NCBI RefSeq assembly: GCF_016429255.1
Contig: NZ_JAELUG010000033.1
Span: forward strand, 1-54,527
Direction: 5' to 3'
Length of the DNA stretch: 54,527 nt
From: Rhizobium sp. ASV8
GTDB lineage: Bacteria; Pseudomonadota; Alphaproteobacteria; Rhizobiales; Rhizobiaceae
Under the pieces are notes generated by a model. It saw only the letters and a list, made by a program, of their open reading frames with translations. It had not been told where the DNA came from and ran no database searches. A program made the position numbers and the translations under genes. This document shows positions 34,017-44,798 of this stretch, piece by piece (within the stretch, counting starts at the first letter, position 1; each line of letters begins with the position of its first letter).

Positions 34017-34718
34017 CTATCCGGATACGCATTTCTTGACGAAATGCAGCCAGGTGTCGTTGCGCCGAACGGTCGCCCGCGGCAAGCCGAACGGATCATC
34101 CTGCGGCCGCGCTCTGCCGCGCTGCGTCGTGGTCGCCACACTGTAGCCGGCGTCGCGGATCAGCGTTCGGTCGAGCGGCGTTTCATCGCCATAGGGAAAA
34201 CAGAAGGACGAAACATCGACGCGAAGCAAATCTTCAAGCGCGCTGCGCGATTGGGAGATCTGGCGGCGTGCCTCCTCCTTCTCCAATTGCGGCAGGTGGA
34301 CGTGATCCAGCGTGTGCGAACCGACTTCATGCCCAAGACTGCACCAGTGACGCAATTGTTCCGCGGACATGCAAGCCGCCGGTGCGACGCCAAGCGGCAC
34401 ATCCCACACGTTTCCGCCGCCGATCTGATTGACGACCACGAAATTCGTCGCGGTGAAGCCACACTCTTGCAGCACCGGCAAGGCATTCTCATAGACGTTC
34501 AGATAACTGTCGTCGAAAGTGATGGCCGCTACCTTGCCCGTCTTCGCGCCGGTGACGTAGGGCATCGCCTCGCGCAGCGACAGCCCCTGGATCCCCAACC
34601 TTTTCAGCCATCTCATCTGGCTGCGGAAAGCGTCCGGATGGACCACCATGCTTCTGAACGGCGCCCTGCCCGAAGGCGGCACCGCAATCTGATGATATGC
34701 GAGGATTGGAACGGCCAA
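34017..34718 (-). CDS. Polysaccharide deacetylase (NodB homology)
   Basis: About 233 residues. NodB motifs: ITFDDS (metal and catalytic Asp near residues 69-70), GSHTLDHVHL (metal histidines), and CFPYGDE. Removes acetyl groups from sugar polymers. No signal peptide. The likely start is TTG at 34718, 16 nt after the glycosyltransferase stop with a GAGA site; longer frames overlap that gene. Third gene of a surface-glycan cluster on the minus strand. Confidence 0.8.
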   Translation of the reverse strand: MAVPILAYHQIAVPPSGRAPFRSMVVHPDAFRSQMRWLKRLGIQGLSLREAMPYVTGAKTGKVAAITFDDSYLNVYENALPVLQECGFTATNFVVVNQIGGGNVWDVPLGVAPAACMSAEQLRHWCSLGHEVGSHTLDHVHLPQLEKEEARRQISQSRSALEDLLRVDVSSFCFPYGDETPLDRTLIRDAGYSVATTTQRGRARPQDDPFGLPRATVRRNDTWLHFVKKCVSG

Positions 34719-34734
34719 GTTGATGGTCTCAAAG

Positions 34735-35523
34735 TCAGATGGAGCGGCGCGAGCGCAGTGCAATTCTTGCACGGTATAGCGGGCGCAGCACCTCTCTGGA
34801 AAGCCTTTCCAGTAGCGTCCTGCTGCTCTTGATCGTGCTGCCGCCGAGCTGCGAGGAAATTTCGTGTACGCCGCCGGGCAGGACCGCAAGCGGCGAGACG
34901 TGTGTCAGCCAGCTCATCTGCGCCGTGGTATCGACCGGACGATCGAATGTCTCGGTCGCTTCCAACAGACGAACGGCCGCCTCTCGGGTTATCAGCTGCG
35001 CCACCATGCCGAGGCCGATGCGGACCGGGCGAATGACATTGGTCTGCCCCTGCGTCAGCACGCATTTGCCATGTTCCTTGCCCATACGGAAAGGAAAGCG
35101 AATGAACGCGCCGGGTTCCAGGCAAGCCTTGGCAGCCGCGAAGGCCGCGGGGAAAAGATCATCGACCTCCACGTCATCCTCGAAGATGAGACCCGCGTCG
35201 ATGTCTTGTTCGACGATGGTCGCCCATGCCTTCCGGTGCGACAGGAAGCAGGCGATCTCGCCGGTGCTCATTTCGAAAGGATAGGCCGGCTTGTGAAGTC
35301 GGCGGCGATATACCTGGTCGATCTCGGCCTTGGTCAGCTGCCTTCCGTCCACGGCCTCGACGATCTCACAGGGGACCGGAAGCTTCGCCATCAACCTTTC
35401 GACCTGCGGCATGCGATCGCGCGCGCGATCCAGGTGGACGACGAAGGCGCGAATGACGGGCTGGCCTGGCTCAGGTGAGCCGAGCTTGCTCGCGTTGGAA
35501 ACCTTATCGAATCCGAATCCCAT
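34735..35523 (-). CDS. Glycosyltransferase family 25 protein
   Basis: 262 residues. Family features: IRAFVVHLDRARDRM near the start, the STGEIACFLSHRKAW motif (about 86-100) and LIFEDDVEV (acidic metal motif, about 112-120). GT25 enzymes add sugars to lipooligosaccharide or LPS. Starts possible at 35523 (chosen) or 35577; ribosome binding sites are weak. Upstream of the deacetylase with a 16-nt gap, so the two are co-transcribed. Confidence 0.85.
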   Translation of the reverse strand: MGFGFDKVSNASKLGSPEPGQPVIRAFVVHLDRARDRMPQVERLMAKLPVPCEIVEAVDGRQLTKAEIDQVYRRRLHKPAYPFEMSTGEIACFLSHRKAWATIVEQDIDAGLIFEDDVEVDDLFPAAFAAAKACLEPGAFIRFPFRMGKEHGKCVLTQGQTNVIRPVRIGLGMVAQLITREAAVRLLEATETFDRPVDTTAQMSWLTHVSPLAVLPGGVHEISSQLGGSTIKSSRTLLERLSREVLRPLYRARIALRSRRSI

Positions 35524-35740
35524 ATGCGATCTTTCAAGCGGGATCGCTGAAGACGGATTGAATTCGCGATTCTGCATTAAATGTAACCCCGATACTGTAA
35601 AAGCAGGCTCTAGCAACCGTGAATGAAAGCGAGATTAGGCAAAACTGAGCCAAAACTGAAATTCGCCTTATTCAACCCTGATATACATGCCGACATCCCA
35701 ACGCATCGCGAGATGCGGTCTCTCGATGAATTGGCGCTGA

Positions 35741-36355
35741 TCATACAAGCATGCTGATTCGACCGCTCGCAATCTTGTCTTTGACCCAGCGGCGCTCGTC
35801 CAGCCAGGAATGGCGCTCCGCTCCCTCCCAGCTGAAGCCACACAATTTCACTTCCCATTCGCAGGCAGGCAATGTTGACAACGCGTAGCGGATTCCAAAG
35901 AAGCCGGCGCTTGTCGAAGCTTGATGCATCCGGCACTCGGTCACTCCGAGTTCGGAATAGCCATCAATATAGAACTGCCGTGGCATGATGCGAACTTCCT
36001 TGCCGGCGGCTCCGACAAGCTCGATCGTCCGTTTGACCCAGTCGCCCGCGCGACCCGTGCGGGGCGACAAAGGGCGAAGCCTGCCGCGAGGCTTGCGGAC
36101 ACTGTCTGGATGATAGGCAAGCACGACCTTCTTTGCCGCCTTGAAAGCCACGCTGCTCAGGAAAGAAGGGTGTGAAAGCGGGCGCTGCGTCGTCCCGCCG
36201 GACGCTCCGAGCACAAGGATGTCCGTGCGCGACCCAGTCATATCGGCCGAGGCCGTTGGCTCGTTGAAGCGCATTGTGAAGTCTGCATTATCCACGATCT
36301 CGGATAGATCACGATGCAGCTTTCCATTGCCGATAATAACAGCCGTCTTCCGCAT
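35741..36355 (-). CDS. GT29-like/'urease operon accessory'-type protein
   Basis: 204 residues. N-terminal VIIGNGKLHRDLSEIVDNAD and FTMRFNEP, then SRTDILVLG; this pattern is shared by bacterial glycosyltransferase 29 (sialyltransferase-like) proteins and by rhizobial proteins annotated as urease operon accessory proteins. No urease genes are near. The glycan neighbours favour a transferase role. After the TGA stop the +1 frame continues for about 25 codons to a TAA at 35668, so a frameshifted C-terminus is possible. Confidence 0.5.
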   Translation of the reverse strand: MRKTAVIIGNGKLHRDLSEIVDNADFTMRFNEPTASADMTGSRTDILVLGASGGTTQRPLSHPSFLSSVAFKAAKKVVLAYHPDSVRKPRGRLRPLSPRTGRAGDWVKRTIELVGAAGKEVRIMPRQFYIDGYSELGVTECRMHQASTSAGFFGIRYALSTLPACEWEVKLCGFSWEGAERHSWLDERRWVKDKIASGRISMLV

Positions 36356-36670
36356 AGATTGAAAATGCCCACCCCTGATACTTTCTCACGCAGCTATGCG
36401 ATATGAAGTAAAATTAAGTCAACATTACTACTGAACAAAGGAACCGGCACAATAATCCAAACGGGTGAGATTTATTGCCTGTAGGCGAAGCCCCGGAAAT
36501 ACTCTATCCCTTTGTTTTCACGCAAGGTTGCTGAGTATCTTCGCCGAAATGGTTCCAGGCGGGTTCGATGGCGATGCTTCAGCATCGATGCAGCTGCAGC
36601 GATATGTATTTCATGTGCGATACTAAAAAGGAGCCCAAGCGGGCTCCCTGAATACCGAGATGCAGCCTTT
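36356..36670. other. Intergenic region with repeat fragment and hairpins
   Basis: No gene seen. Contains the motif CTATCCCTTTGTTTTCACGC at about 36503-36522, shared with the mosaic repeats at 18691 and 20784, a small hairpin CGATGC-TTCA-GCATCG (36572-36587), and the DUF882 terminator. The promoter of the GT29-like gene should be in the AT-rich part near 36400. Confidence 0.5.
36625..36647 (-). terminator. Terminator of the DUF882 gene
   Basis: GGAGCCC (36630-36636) pairs with GGGCTCC (36641-36647); on the minus strand it is followed by TTTTT (36629-36625). Lies 23 nt after the stop. Confidence 0.85.
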
Positions 36671-38629
36671 TTATTCGACCGAGTTGAACTTCTTCACTTG
36701 AAGGAAGTTCACTGCCGAACCGCTGAAACGCTCCGGATCGATCGAGGCTGTCTGGACCTTGAAGCCGTCGGTATAAACGGCCGTCGGCTGGGCGCGGAGC
36801 GCAGGGCTCACGAAGCGCGGTGCCTTAACCGGACGATTGACGATCTCGACGCGGGCTTTTGCGATGGCCCACTGGGAAATCATCTTCTCCGTCAGCTTCG
36901 GCGCAGTCGTGATCGTTGCATGGCTGGCATCCGCATCGACCGCGTCCTGCTTGTTCGGGCGGCCGCCCTTGGCCGGAATACCGGCAGCGATCGGACGCTC
37001 CTGTGGCCTTGCCGCATCGAAATTATCGTTGAAGCGACGGCTGGTGGCCTTAACCTCATTGCGGATCGGCGCCAGCGCGGCCACCTGCATCGGCATTTGC
37101 TGCGTCGGCCGCTGCTGCGGCAGAACGGACGCGATTGCCTGCGCGGCACTGTTGTCAATCACACCATTGCTCGCCGGCGCAATTTGATCTTTCGACGCAA
37201 CATTGTTGAGCGGCGGGGCCGCCGCAGCGGCTACATTGGCATCCGACCGGTCAGGCCGGCTCTGCTCCAGAGCAGCAATAATCGAAGGCGACAGCGTGTT
37301 CGCATCGGCCTGGTCGTCCATCGCTTCCTGATCGGCATTGGCGGAAGCCAGGAGGCTTTCGGCAACTTCGGGGCGCTGTGCCGGCAGCGGTACTGCCGCA
37401 ATCTGGCCCTTCATGTCAGCTTCGGCGGAAGCGACTTCGGCATCGCCGGGCGCACGGCGCTCAAGCAGCGAAGGCACCGGCACGCGATAGGAGCGCAGAT
37501 CGGCAAATTGCGGCTGGTCGCTGGCTTCAGGCATAGCGGCGGCAAGCGCGGCCTGCGCATCGCTGCTCGGCTGCGATACGAGAGCAGAGGCAACCTCGCT
37601 GCCCGCAGGCTGATTGCTGAAAGCCGGACGAACCTGCGGAACGGGCGCGTTTATGCTGGCAACCTGAACCTGAGGCTTGGCTTGAGCCAGAACGGGAGCG
37701 CTGTCGTCGCCATCGTCGCTTGCGGCCGGAGCCGGCTGAGCCTTGCGGGTCGCCGAAGCGACAACCACCGGCGCAGCGGCCGCGCCGCTTTCGGCATTGT
37801 CCTCTTCCTCGTCAGCACCGCCGCCGATACCGAACAGGCGCGCGAAGAAGCCACGACGAGGCGACGAAGAGCTGGCCATCTGGATATCGGACGACATGCG
37901 GCGCTTATAATCGGCAACCGCCTCCTGGTAGCCCGGCAGAGGCCGGCCGTCGGCAGGGATATGCATCGTCTTGCCGTCCGGGAACAGGCGGACGAGATCC
38001 TGACGATCCATGCGCGGCCATGCACGCACGCCGCCGACATCCATATGCACGAAGGGCGAGCCCGAGGTCGGGTAGTAGCCCACGCCGCCCTCCTGAAGCT
38101 TCATGCCGAGTTCGCGCAGCTTGGTGAGCTTGACGTCGGGAATATAGAAATCCATCGCATTGCCGAGCATATGCTGGCTCTTCTTCGCAACACCTGTATG
38201 GGCGTTGCGCGTGCGCAGCATCTCGTTGGTGCCCGGCGAGCGGAAACCGCAGATGACGTAGATGAATTCGTGCGAACCGCTTTCGCGGTAGACTTCCCAG
38301 ATCAGGTCGAACAGGCGCGGGTTCATCTTCGTCGGCTGGTTCTTGCGCCAGTCGCGCAGGATGCGGTTCAGCTTCTCCAGACCGTCCGGATCGAACTTGC
38401 CATTGCGCTTGTAGGTGATGACGGCCTTTTCGCCGGTATGAACGTAATAGATCTTCAGGCTGCGGGTTTCACCACCCGCTTGGGAGGGGGTGCCAACGAA
38501 AACGGGAGTAGAAACGGCCAAAGCAAGGAGGCCAACGGCTACAACCTTGGCCACCTTGCTAAATAAGTTCGAGCACGCAGAAAACCGGCTCAAGCTATTA
38601 GGCTTGGTATCTCTACTCAAGTTCGGCAA
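36671..38629 (-). CDS. DUF882 (peptidase M15-like) cell-wall protein with long variable tail
   Basis: 652 residues. Signal or anchor segment (about 25-48), then the DUF882 domain (about 55-240) with zinc motifs SQHMLGNAMDFYI (H-x6-D) and FVHMDVG (H-x-D), as in D,D-carboxypeptidases such as VanY and YcbK, so it probably acts on peptidoglycan. The remaining 400 residues are low-complexity, rich in Ala, Pro, Gln and Ser with repeated QRPE/PQVRPA pieces. Start is TTG at 38629, supported by similarity starting with its residues; no other start is clearly better. Downstream of a sigma-54 regulator gene by 175 bp. Confidence 0.85.
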   Translation of the reverse strand: MPNLSRDTKPNSLSRFSACSNLFSKVAKVVAVGLLALAVSTPVFVGTPSQAGGETRSLKIYYVHTGEKAVITYKRNGKFDPDGLEKLNRILRDWRKNQPTKMNPRLFDLIWEVYRESGSHEFIYVICGFRSPGTNEMLRTRNAHTGVAKKSQHMLGNAMDFYIPDVKLTKLRELGMKLQEGGVGYYPTSGSPFVHMDVGGVRAWPRMDRQDLVRLFPDGKTMHIPADGRPLPGYQEAVADYKRRMSSDIQMASSSSPRRGFFARLFGIGGGADEEEDNAESGAAAAPVVVASATRKAQPAPAASDDGDDSAPVLAQAKPQVQVASINAPVPQVRPAFSNQPAGSEVASALVSQPSSDAQAALAAAMPEASDQPQFADLRSYRVPVPSLLERRAPGDAEVASAEADMKGQIAAVPLPAQRPEVAESLLASANADQEAMDDQADANTLSPSIIAALEQSRPDRSDANVAAAAAPPLNNVASKDQIAPASNGVIDNSAAQAIASVLPQQRPTQQMPMQVAALAPIRNEVKATSRRFNDNFDAARPQERPIAAGIPAKGGRPNKQDAVDADASHATITTAPKLTEKMISQWAIAKARVEIVNRPVKAPRFVSPALRAQPTAVYTDGFKVQTASIDPERFSGSAVNFLQVKKFNSVE

Positions 38630-38804
38630 TTCGATCCCCGTCCGACAGACAATGTCGCATCGTGTTCCAAATGGCTGTCAATTGCGGTGACACGATGGCA
38701 AAAATGCCACACATGGTCGCCCTCTTCATACATGGTGAACGATGCACTAACAAGTGCTTTACGACGGGTAACAAAATATGCTTGCCTAAACGTTAAGCAT
38801 CCCT

Positions 38805-40385
<1,581 letters not shown>

Positions 40386-40606
40386 TGGTGCCTCACTTCA
40401 TGCGAAACCTGACGCAAACACTCGCAGAAAGGCTTGAACATGAAGTTTTGCCAAATCATCGCATTTTAATCATTGTGACGAATGTATCCTGGCCTATGAT
40501 TCAACCCGCCGGTGCAGGAAAATCAGGCCTTGCGGCAGGCTTTCCAGCCGAATAGACACGAACGAACCGGACGTTCCGAAATAATAAAGCAGAGGAAATA
40601 TCGCCC

Positions 40607-42457
40607 ATGAGCCCGACCTCGCTCCATCGAGCCCTTAACTTCTCCGCGACCCCAGCTGCAGGAAGCGGCGCGCTTGGAGACCTGCCGGCCTGGAAGCTCA
40701 GCGACCTCTATCCGTCGGCGAATTCGCCGGAATTCCTGGGCGATATGGAAAAGGCCGGGAAGCTCGCCGTTGCCTTCGAGGAAAAGTGGAAGGGCAAGCT
40801 TGCCGACGCCGCCGGCAAGACCGGCGAGGCAGGCATCGGCGCAGCCCTTAAGGAGTATGAGGCACTCGACGACATCATGGGCCGTCTCGGCTCCTTCGCC
40901 GGGCTCACCTATTTTTCCAACACCAGCGATCCCGCCAACGGCAAACTCTATGGCGACGTGCAGACGCGGCTGACGGATTACGCGTCCCACCTGCTGTTCT
41001 TCTCGCTGGAACTCAACCGCATCGATGACGCCGTCATGGACGCCTGCATGGCGAACGATCCGGCTGCCGGCCACTATCGCCCCTGGATCGTCGACCTGCG
41101 CAAGGACAAGCCGCATCAGCTCGACGACAAGCTTGAGCAGCTGTTCCTCGAGAAGTCCATGACCAGTGCCGCCGCCTTCAACCGGTTGTTCGACGAGACG
41201 ATGGCCGAACTGCGCTTCGAAATCGACGGCGAGAAGCATCCGCTGGAAGTCGCCTTGAACATGTTGCAGGAAAAGGATCCGGAAGCACGTCGCAAGGCCG
41301 CCATGGCACTTGCCGAAACCTTCAAGGCCAATCTGCGCACCTTCACGCTGATCACCAACACGCTCGCCAAGGACAAGGAAATCTCCGACCGCTGGCGCGG
41401 GTTCGAAGACATCGCCGATAGCAGGCATCTGGCAAACCGCGTCGAGCGTGAAGTGGTGGACGCGCTGGCCGCCGCCGTTCGCGAGGCCTATCCGCGTCTT
41501 TCGCACCGCTATTACAAGATGAAGGCCAAGTGGCTCGGCATGGACCAGATGAATTTCTGGGACCGCAACGCGCCGCTGCCGGAAACGCCCAATGCTTTGA
41601 TCCCCTGGAACGATGCGAAGGAGACGGTGCTATCAGCCTATGGCAACTTCGCGCCGGAAATGGCCGATATCGCCAAGCGCTTCTTCGATGAAGAATGGAT
41701 CGACGCGCCGGTTCGCCCCGGCAAGGCGCCGGGCGCGTTTGCGCATCCGACCGTACCATCAGCCCATCCCTATGTGCTCGTCAACTATATGGGCAAGCCG
41801 CGCGATGTCATGACGCTCGCCCATGAGCTTGGCCATGGCGTGCATCAGGTCCTGGCCGGCGGCCAGGGCGCCCTGATGTGCCAGACGCCGCTGACATTAG
41901 CTGAAACTGCCTCCGTCTTCGGCGAGATGCTGACCTTCCGCGCCCTCCTCGACAAGACCACCGACAAGCGCGAGCGCAAGGCCATGCTTGCCCAGAAGGT
42001 TGAGGACATGATCAATACGGTCGTGCGCCAGATCGCCTTCTACGAATTCGAGCGCAAGGTGCACACCGCCCGCAAGAACGGCGAGCTGACGGCGGATGAC
42101 ATCAACGCATTGTGGCTGTCCGTGCAGACCGACAGCCTCGGACCGGCGATCAAGATATCCGAGGGCTACGAGACCTACTGGGCCTACATCCCCCACTTCA
42201 TCCACTCGCCCTTCTATGTCTACGCCTACGCCTTCGGCGATTGCCTGGTAAACTCGCTCTATGCGGTCTACCGCAATGCCGAGAAGGGCTTCCAGGAGAA
42301 GTATTTCGAGCTTCTGAAGGCCGGCGGCACCAAGCATCATTCGGAGCTTCTGAAGCCCTTCGGCCTCGATGCGACCGATCCGTCGTTCTGGAGCAAGGGA
42401 CTGTCGATGATCGAAGGGCTAATCGACGAGCTGGAAGCGCTAGATAAGACTGCATGA
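40607..42457 (+). CDS. pepF: Oligoendopeptidase F (M3 family)
   Basis: 616 residues, zinc metallopeptidase. Active-site motif HELGHGVHQ at about residue 405, glutamate ligand in ETASVFGEML, and a C-terminal YYWAYIPHF-like region for substrate binding. Cytoplasmic cleavage of short peptides. ATG at 40607 with GAGGAAA upstream. Followed 24 nt later by pabB, which may share the transcript. The 221-bp upstream gap shows no other gene. Confidence 0.93.
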   Translation: MSPTSLHRALNFSATPAAGSGALGDLPAWKLSDLYPSANSPEFLGDMEKAGKLAVAFEEKWKGKLADAAGKTGEAGIGAALKEYEALDDIMGRLGSFAGLTYFSNTSDPANGKLYGDVQTRLTDYASHLLFFSLELNRIDDAVMDACMANDPAAGHYRPWIVDLRKDKPHQLDDKLEQLFLEKSMTSAAAFNRLFDETMAELRFEIDGEKHPLEVALNMLQEKDPEARRKAAMALAETFKANLRTFTLITNTLAKDKEISDRWRGFEDIADSRHLANRVEREVVDALAAAVREAYPRLSHRYYKMKAKWLGMDQMNFWDRNAPLPETPNALIPWNDAKETVLSAYGNFAPEMADIAKRFFDEEWIDAPVRPGKAPGAFAHPTVPSAHPYVLVNYMGKPRDVMTLAHELGHGVHQVLAGGQGALMCQTPLTLAETASVFGEMLTFRALLDKTTDKRERKAMLAQKVEDMINTVVRQIAFYEFERKVHTARKNGELTADDINALWLSVQTDSLGPAIKISEGYETYWAYIPHFIHSPFYVYAYAFGDCLVNSLYAVYRNAEKGFQEKYFELLKAGGTKHHSELLKPFGLDATDPSFWSKGLSMIEGLIDELEALDKTA

Positions 42458-42481
42458 CAAAGATCGGCAAAGAATTGCGCC

Positions 42482-43642
42482 ATGGCCGACGCCCGACCCT
42501 ACGTCCTCTTCAGGGACGACAGCACAGGACAATTGATGATCTTTGCCGAACCGGCCGAGATCATTACCGCTCAAACATGCGCTGAATTCTTCGATGCATT
42601 GGATCGGATGGAGAAGGCCAGGCAGCAGGGAAAATGGCTGGCGGGCTACATGGCCTATGAAGCCGGTTATCTGTTCGAAGAAAAGCTGGCCGCGTTTATC
42701 GAGGAGAATCGGGAAACGCCGCTGCTGTGTTTCGGCGTCTTCGATGCGCCGGCAGCAAACGATCACCCGTTGGGCCAAACGATGCAACGTCGGGAGAATC
42801 AAGAATTCCTGACGGAGCCGAAAGCCGCCTGGGATTTCCCGACATATAAAGAGAGGTTCGACAGCCTGCACGAACATCTTCGGCTGGGAGACTGCTATCA
42901 GGCAAACCTCACCATGCCGATTGAGGCCCGCTGGAATGGTGATGCGCGGGCCGCCTTCTGGTCGCTGATCGAACGGCAGCCTGTGAAATACGGCGCACTC
43001 GTTGATCTCGGCGGCCCGATTATCCTCTCGCGTTCGCCGGAGCTTTTCTTCCGGACAGATGAGGAAGGCTGGATTGAGACGCACCCTATGAAGGGCACGG
43101 CCAAACGCGGCGCGAATGCTGCCGAAGACGAAGCGATCATCGCCGCGATGCTGGCCGACGAGAAGACGCAAGCCGAAAACCGCATGATCGTCGATCTCCT
43201 GCGCAACGATATCTCCCGCGTCACGGAGGTCGGCACGCTCGATGTGCCCAAGCTGTTCGAGATCGAGACCTATCCGACCCTGCACCAGATGGTGAGCCAT
43301 GTGCAGGCGAAGCTGCTGTCGGGCATGACCATTCGAGACCTTTTCGCCGCGCTCTTCCCCTGCGGCTCGATCACCGGCGCGCCGAAAATGCGGGCGATGG
43401 AAATCCTGCATGGGCTGGAGGACAGTCCCCGCGATGCCTATTGCGGCGCGATCGGCATGATTTCCCCGACTGGCGCCATGCGTTTTTCGGTGGCGATCCG
43501 CACGATCACGCTTTTCGAAGACGGCCGCGCGGTGTTCAATGTCGGCGGAGGCATCGTCTTCGATTCGACGGCGGAAGCGGAATACGAGGAATGCCTCCTT
43601 AAGGCGCGCTTCGCCGTGGGGGACCGATGGATCGACCGGTAG
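42482..43642 (+). CDS. pabB: Aminodeoxychorismate synthase component I
   Basis: 386 residues, chorismate-binding family. Motifs: KGTAKRGAN, NRMIVDLLRNDISRV, PCGSITGAPKMRAMEI and IGGG-like VGGGIVFDS. Makes 4-amino-4-deoxychorismate for folate with ammonia from PabA, which is not in the window. Shorter than enterobacterial PabB at the N-terminus, as usual for this rhizobial type. Its last 16 nt overlap pabC, so the two are coupled. Confidence 0.93.
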   Translation: MADARPYVLFRDDSTGQLMIFAEPAEIITAQTCAEFFDALDRMEKARQQGKWLAGYMAYEAGYLFEEKLAAFIEENRETPLLCFGVFDAPAANDHPLGQTMQRRENQEFLTEPKAAWDFPTYKERFDSLHEHLRLGDCYQANLTMPIEARWNGDARAAFWSLIERQPVKYGALVDLGGPIILSRSPELFFRTDEEGWIETHPMKGTAKRGANAAEDEAIIAAMLADEKTQAENRMIVDLLRNDISRVTEVGTLDVPKLFEIETYPTLHQMVSHVQAKLLSGMTIRDLFAALFPCGSITGAPKMRAMEILHGLEDSPRDAYCGAIGMISPTGAMRFSVAIRTITLFEDGRAVFNVGGGIVFDSTAEAEYEECLLKARFAVGDRWIDR

Positions 43643-44268
43643 AGGACTTTTGCCTGATCGAGACGCTGCGCTACGAGCCGGAAAACGGCTTCGTCCGCCT
43701 GCGCCTGCATCTTGCACGCCTACAGCGCTCCGCACGCCGCCTTGGCTTCCCGGCTCCGAAAAATGCGCTCGCCAAACTGGAAGAAGCCGTTGCCAATGCT
43801 TCCACACCCCTGAGGGTGAGGTTGACGCTGGACCCCAACGGACAGGCGGATGTCACGACAGCGCCCTTCTCAGCCCTGCCGCCCGAGACGATATGGCGCG
43901 TCCGCATTGCCGCAACCCGGCTCGATTCCGCCGACAAGCTGTTGCGCGTCAAGACCACGCGTCGCGCCGTCTACGAAGAGGCACGCGCCGAATATCGGCC
44001 CGACGAGGCGGACGAAGTGCTGCTCCTCAACGAGAAGAGCGAGGTTTGCGAAGGCACCATCACGTCTGTCTTCGTCGAGGATGGTCCCGACACTCTTCGC
44101 ACCCCGCCCATTTCCTCTGGCCTACTTGCCGGCGTGTTGCGCACGGAGCTGATCTGCCAACGCAAGGCCCGTGTCGGCCGTATCCGGCTAGACGACCTGA
44201 AAGATCGCCCCCTTTACGTCGGAAACTCCCTGCGCGGCCTGATCCGCGCGCAACTTCTATGGAATTGA
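43627..44268 (+). CDS. pabC: Aminodeoxychorismate lyase-like class IV aminotransferase
   Basis: 213 residues, PLP fold type IV. PLP lysine likely in LRVKTTRR, cofactor motifs EVCEGTITSVFVE and SSGLLAGVLRTEL. Overlapping pabB by 16 nt in another frame strongly suggests the 4-amino-4-deoxychorismate lyase that releases p-aminobenzoate. The family is short here (usual 270), lacking part of the N-terminal lobe, but with no sign of disruption. Confidence 0.85.
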   Translation: MDRPVEDFCLIETLRYEPENGFVRLRLHLARLQRSARRLGFPAPKNALAKLEEAVANASTPLRVRLTLDPNGQADVTTAPFSALPPETIWRVRIAATRLDSADKLLRVKTTRRAVYEEARAEYRPDEADEVLLLNEKSEVCEGTITSVFVEDGPDTLRTPPISSGLLAGVLRTELICQRKARVGRIRLDDLKDRPLYVGNSLRGLIRAQLLWN

Positions 44269-44271
44269 TTG

Positions 44272-44556
44272 ATGTTCATCCTCTCGCTCACTTACCTCAA
44301 GAGCAATGACGAAGCCGACAAGCATATGGAGCCGCATATGGCCTGGGTGAAGGAAGGATATGCCAAGGGCTGGTTCCTCGCATCCGGTCGCAAGGTTCCA
44401 CGCACGGGCGGCGTCATCTTCGCGCGTGGCGAACGCGCCGAACTGGAAGCCCATGTCGCGGCCGACCCCTTCACCATCCACGGAATCGCCGCTTACGAGG
44501 TTCAGGAAATTGCCCTCACCACCGTCATCGACGGGCTGGAAACCCTGAAGGCGTAA
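44272..44556 (+). CDS. YciI-like protein
   Basis: 94 residues, ferredoxin-like YCII fold: MFILSLTYLKSNDEADKHME, ASGRKVPRTGGVIFARG, DPFTIHGIAAYEVQEI. The conserved His-Asp pair of the family is present (H in KHMEPHM, D in ADPF). Starts 3 nt after pabC, so it is the last gene of the pab operon. Unknown enzyme activity. Confidence 0.88.
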   Translation: MFILSLTYLKSNDEADKHMEPHMAWVKEGYAKGWFLASGRKVPRTGGVIFARGERAELEAHVAADPFTIHGIAAYEVQEIALTTVIDGLETLKA

Positions 44557-44798
44557 CTGACGGCGGACCGAGATCAACAGCCGATTCCTGATATCTCAGC
44601 GAAAACCACCCTTGAAGGCAACAAACTCGTCGCATATGGCGTGTATGTTGGCGCCGACTTGACTTTGTCCGGCTAACTCTGAACAGCTCTTTATTGTGAC
44701 ATCAAATTATGATTAGAGCCGCTCACCTCGCGTTTTCGCGCAAACTCTGATTGAATTTCGTGAACCGAACGGCGTCCTGCCTTTCGAAGGAGAAAAGA

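Noticed and set aside
36512..38566. 684-codon open frame on the plus strand opposite the DUF882 gene
   Set aside because: High GC and low-complexity coding on the other strand keep this frame open; no domains, Arg-rich composition, and the minus strand has a clear family match and terminator.
38695..38716. Possible sigma-54 promoter (TGGCA and GC) before the DUF882 gene
   Set aside because: The spacing between GG and GC is 7 bp, not the required 10, and it is better seen as a small palindrome GGCA-TGCC.
42440..43807. 455-codon open frame opposite pabB
   Set aside because: Antisense shadow; pabB motifs are unambiguous on the plus strand.
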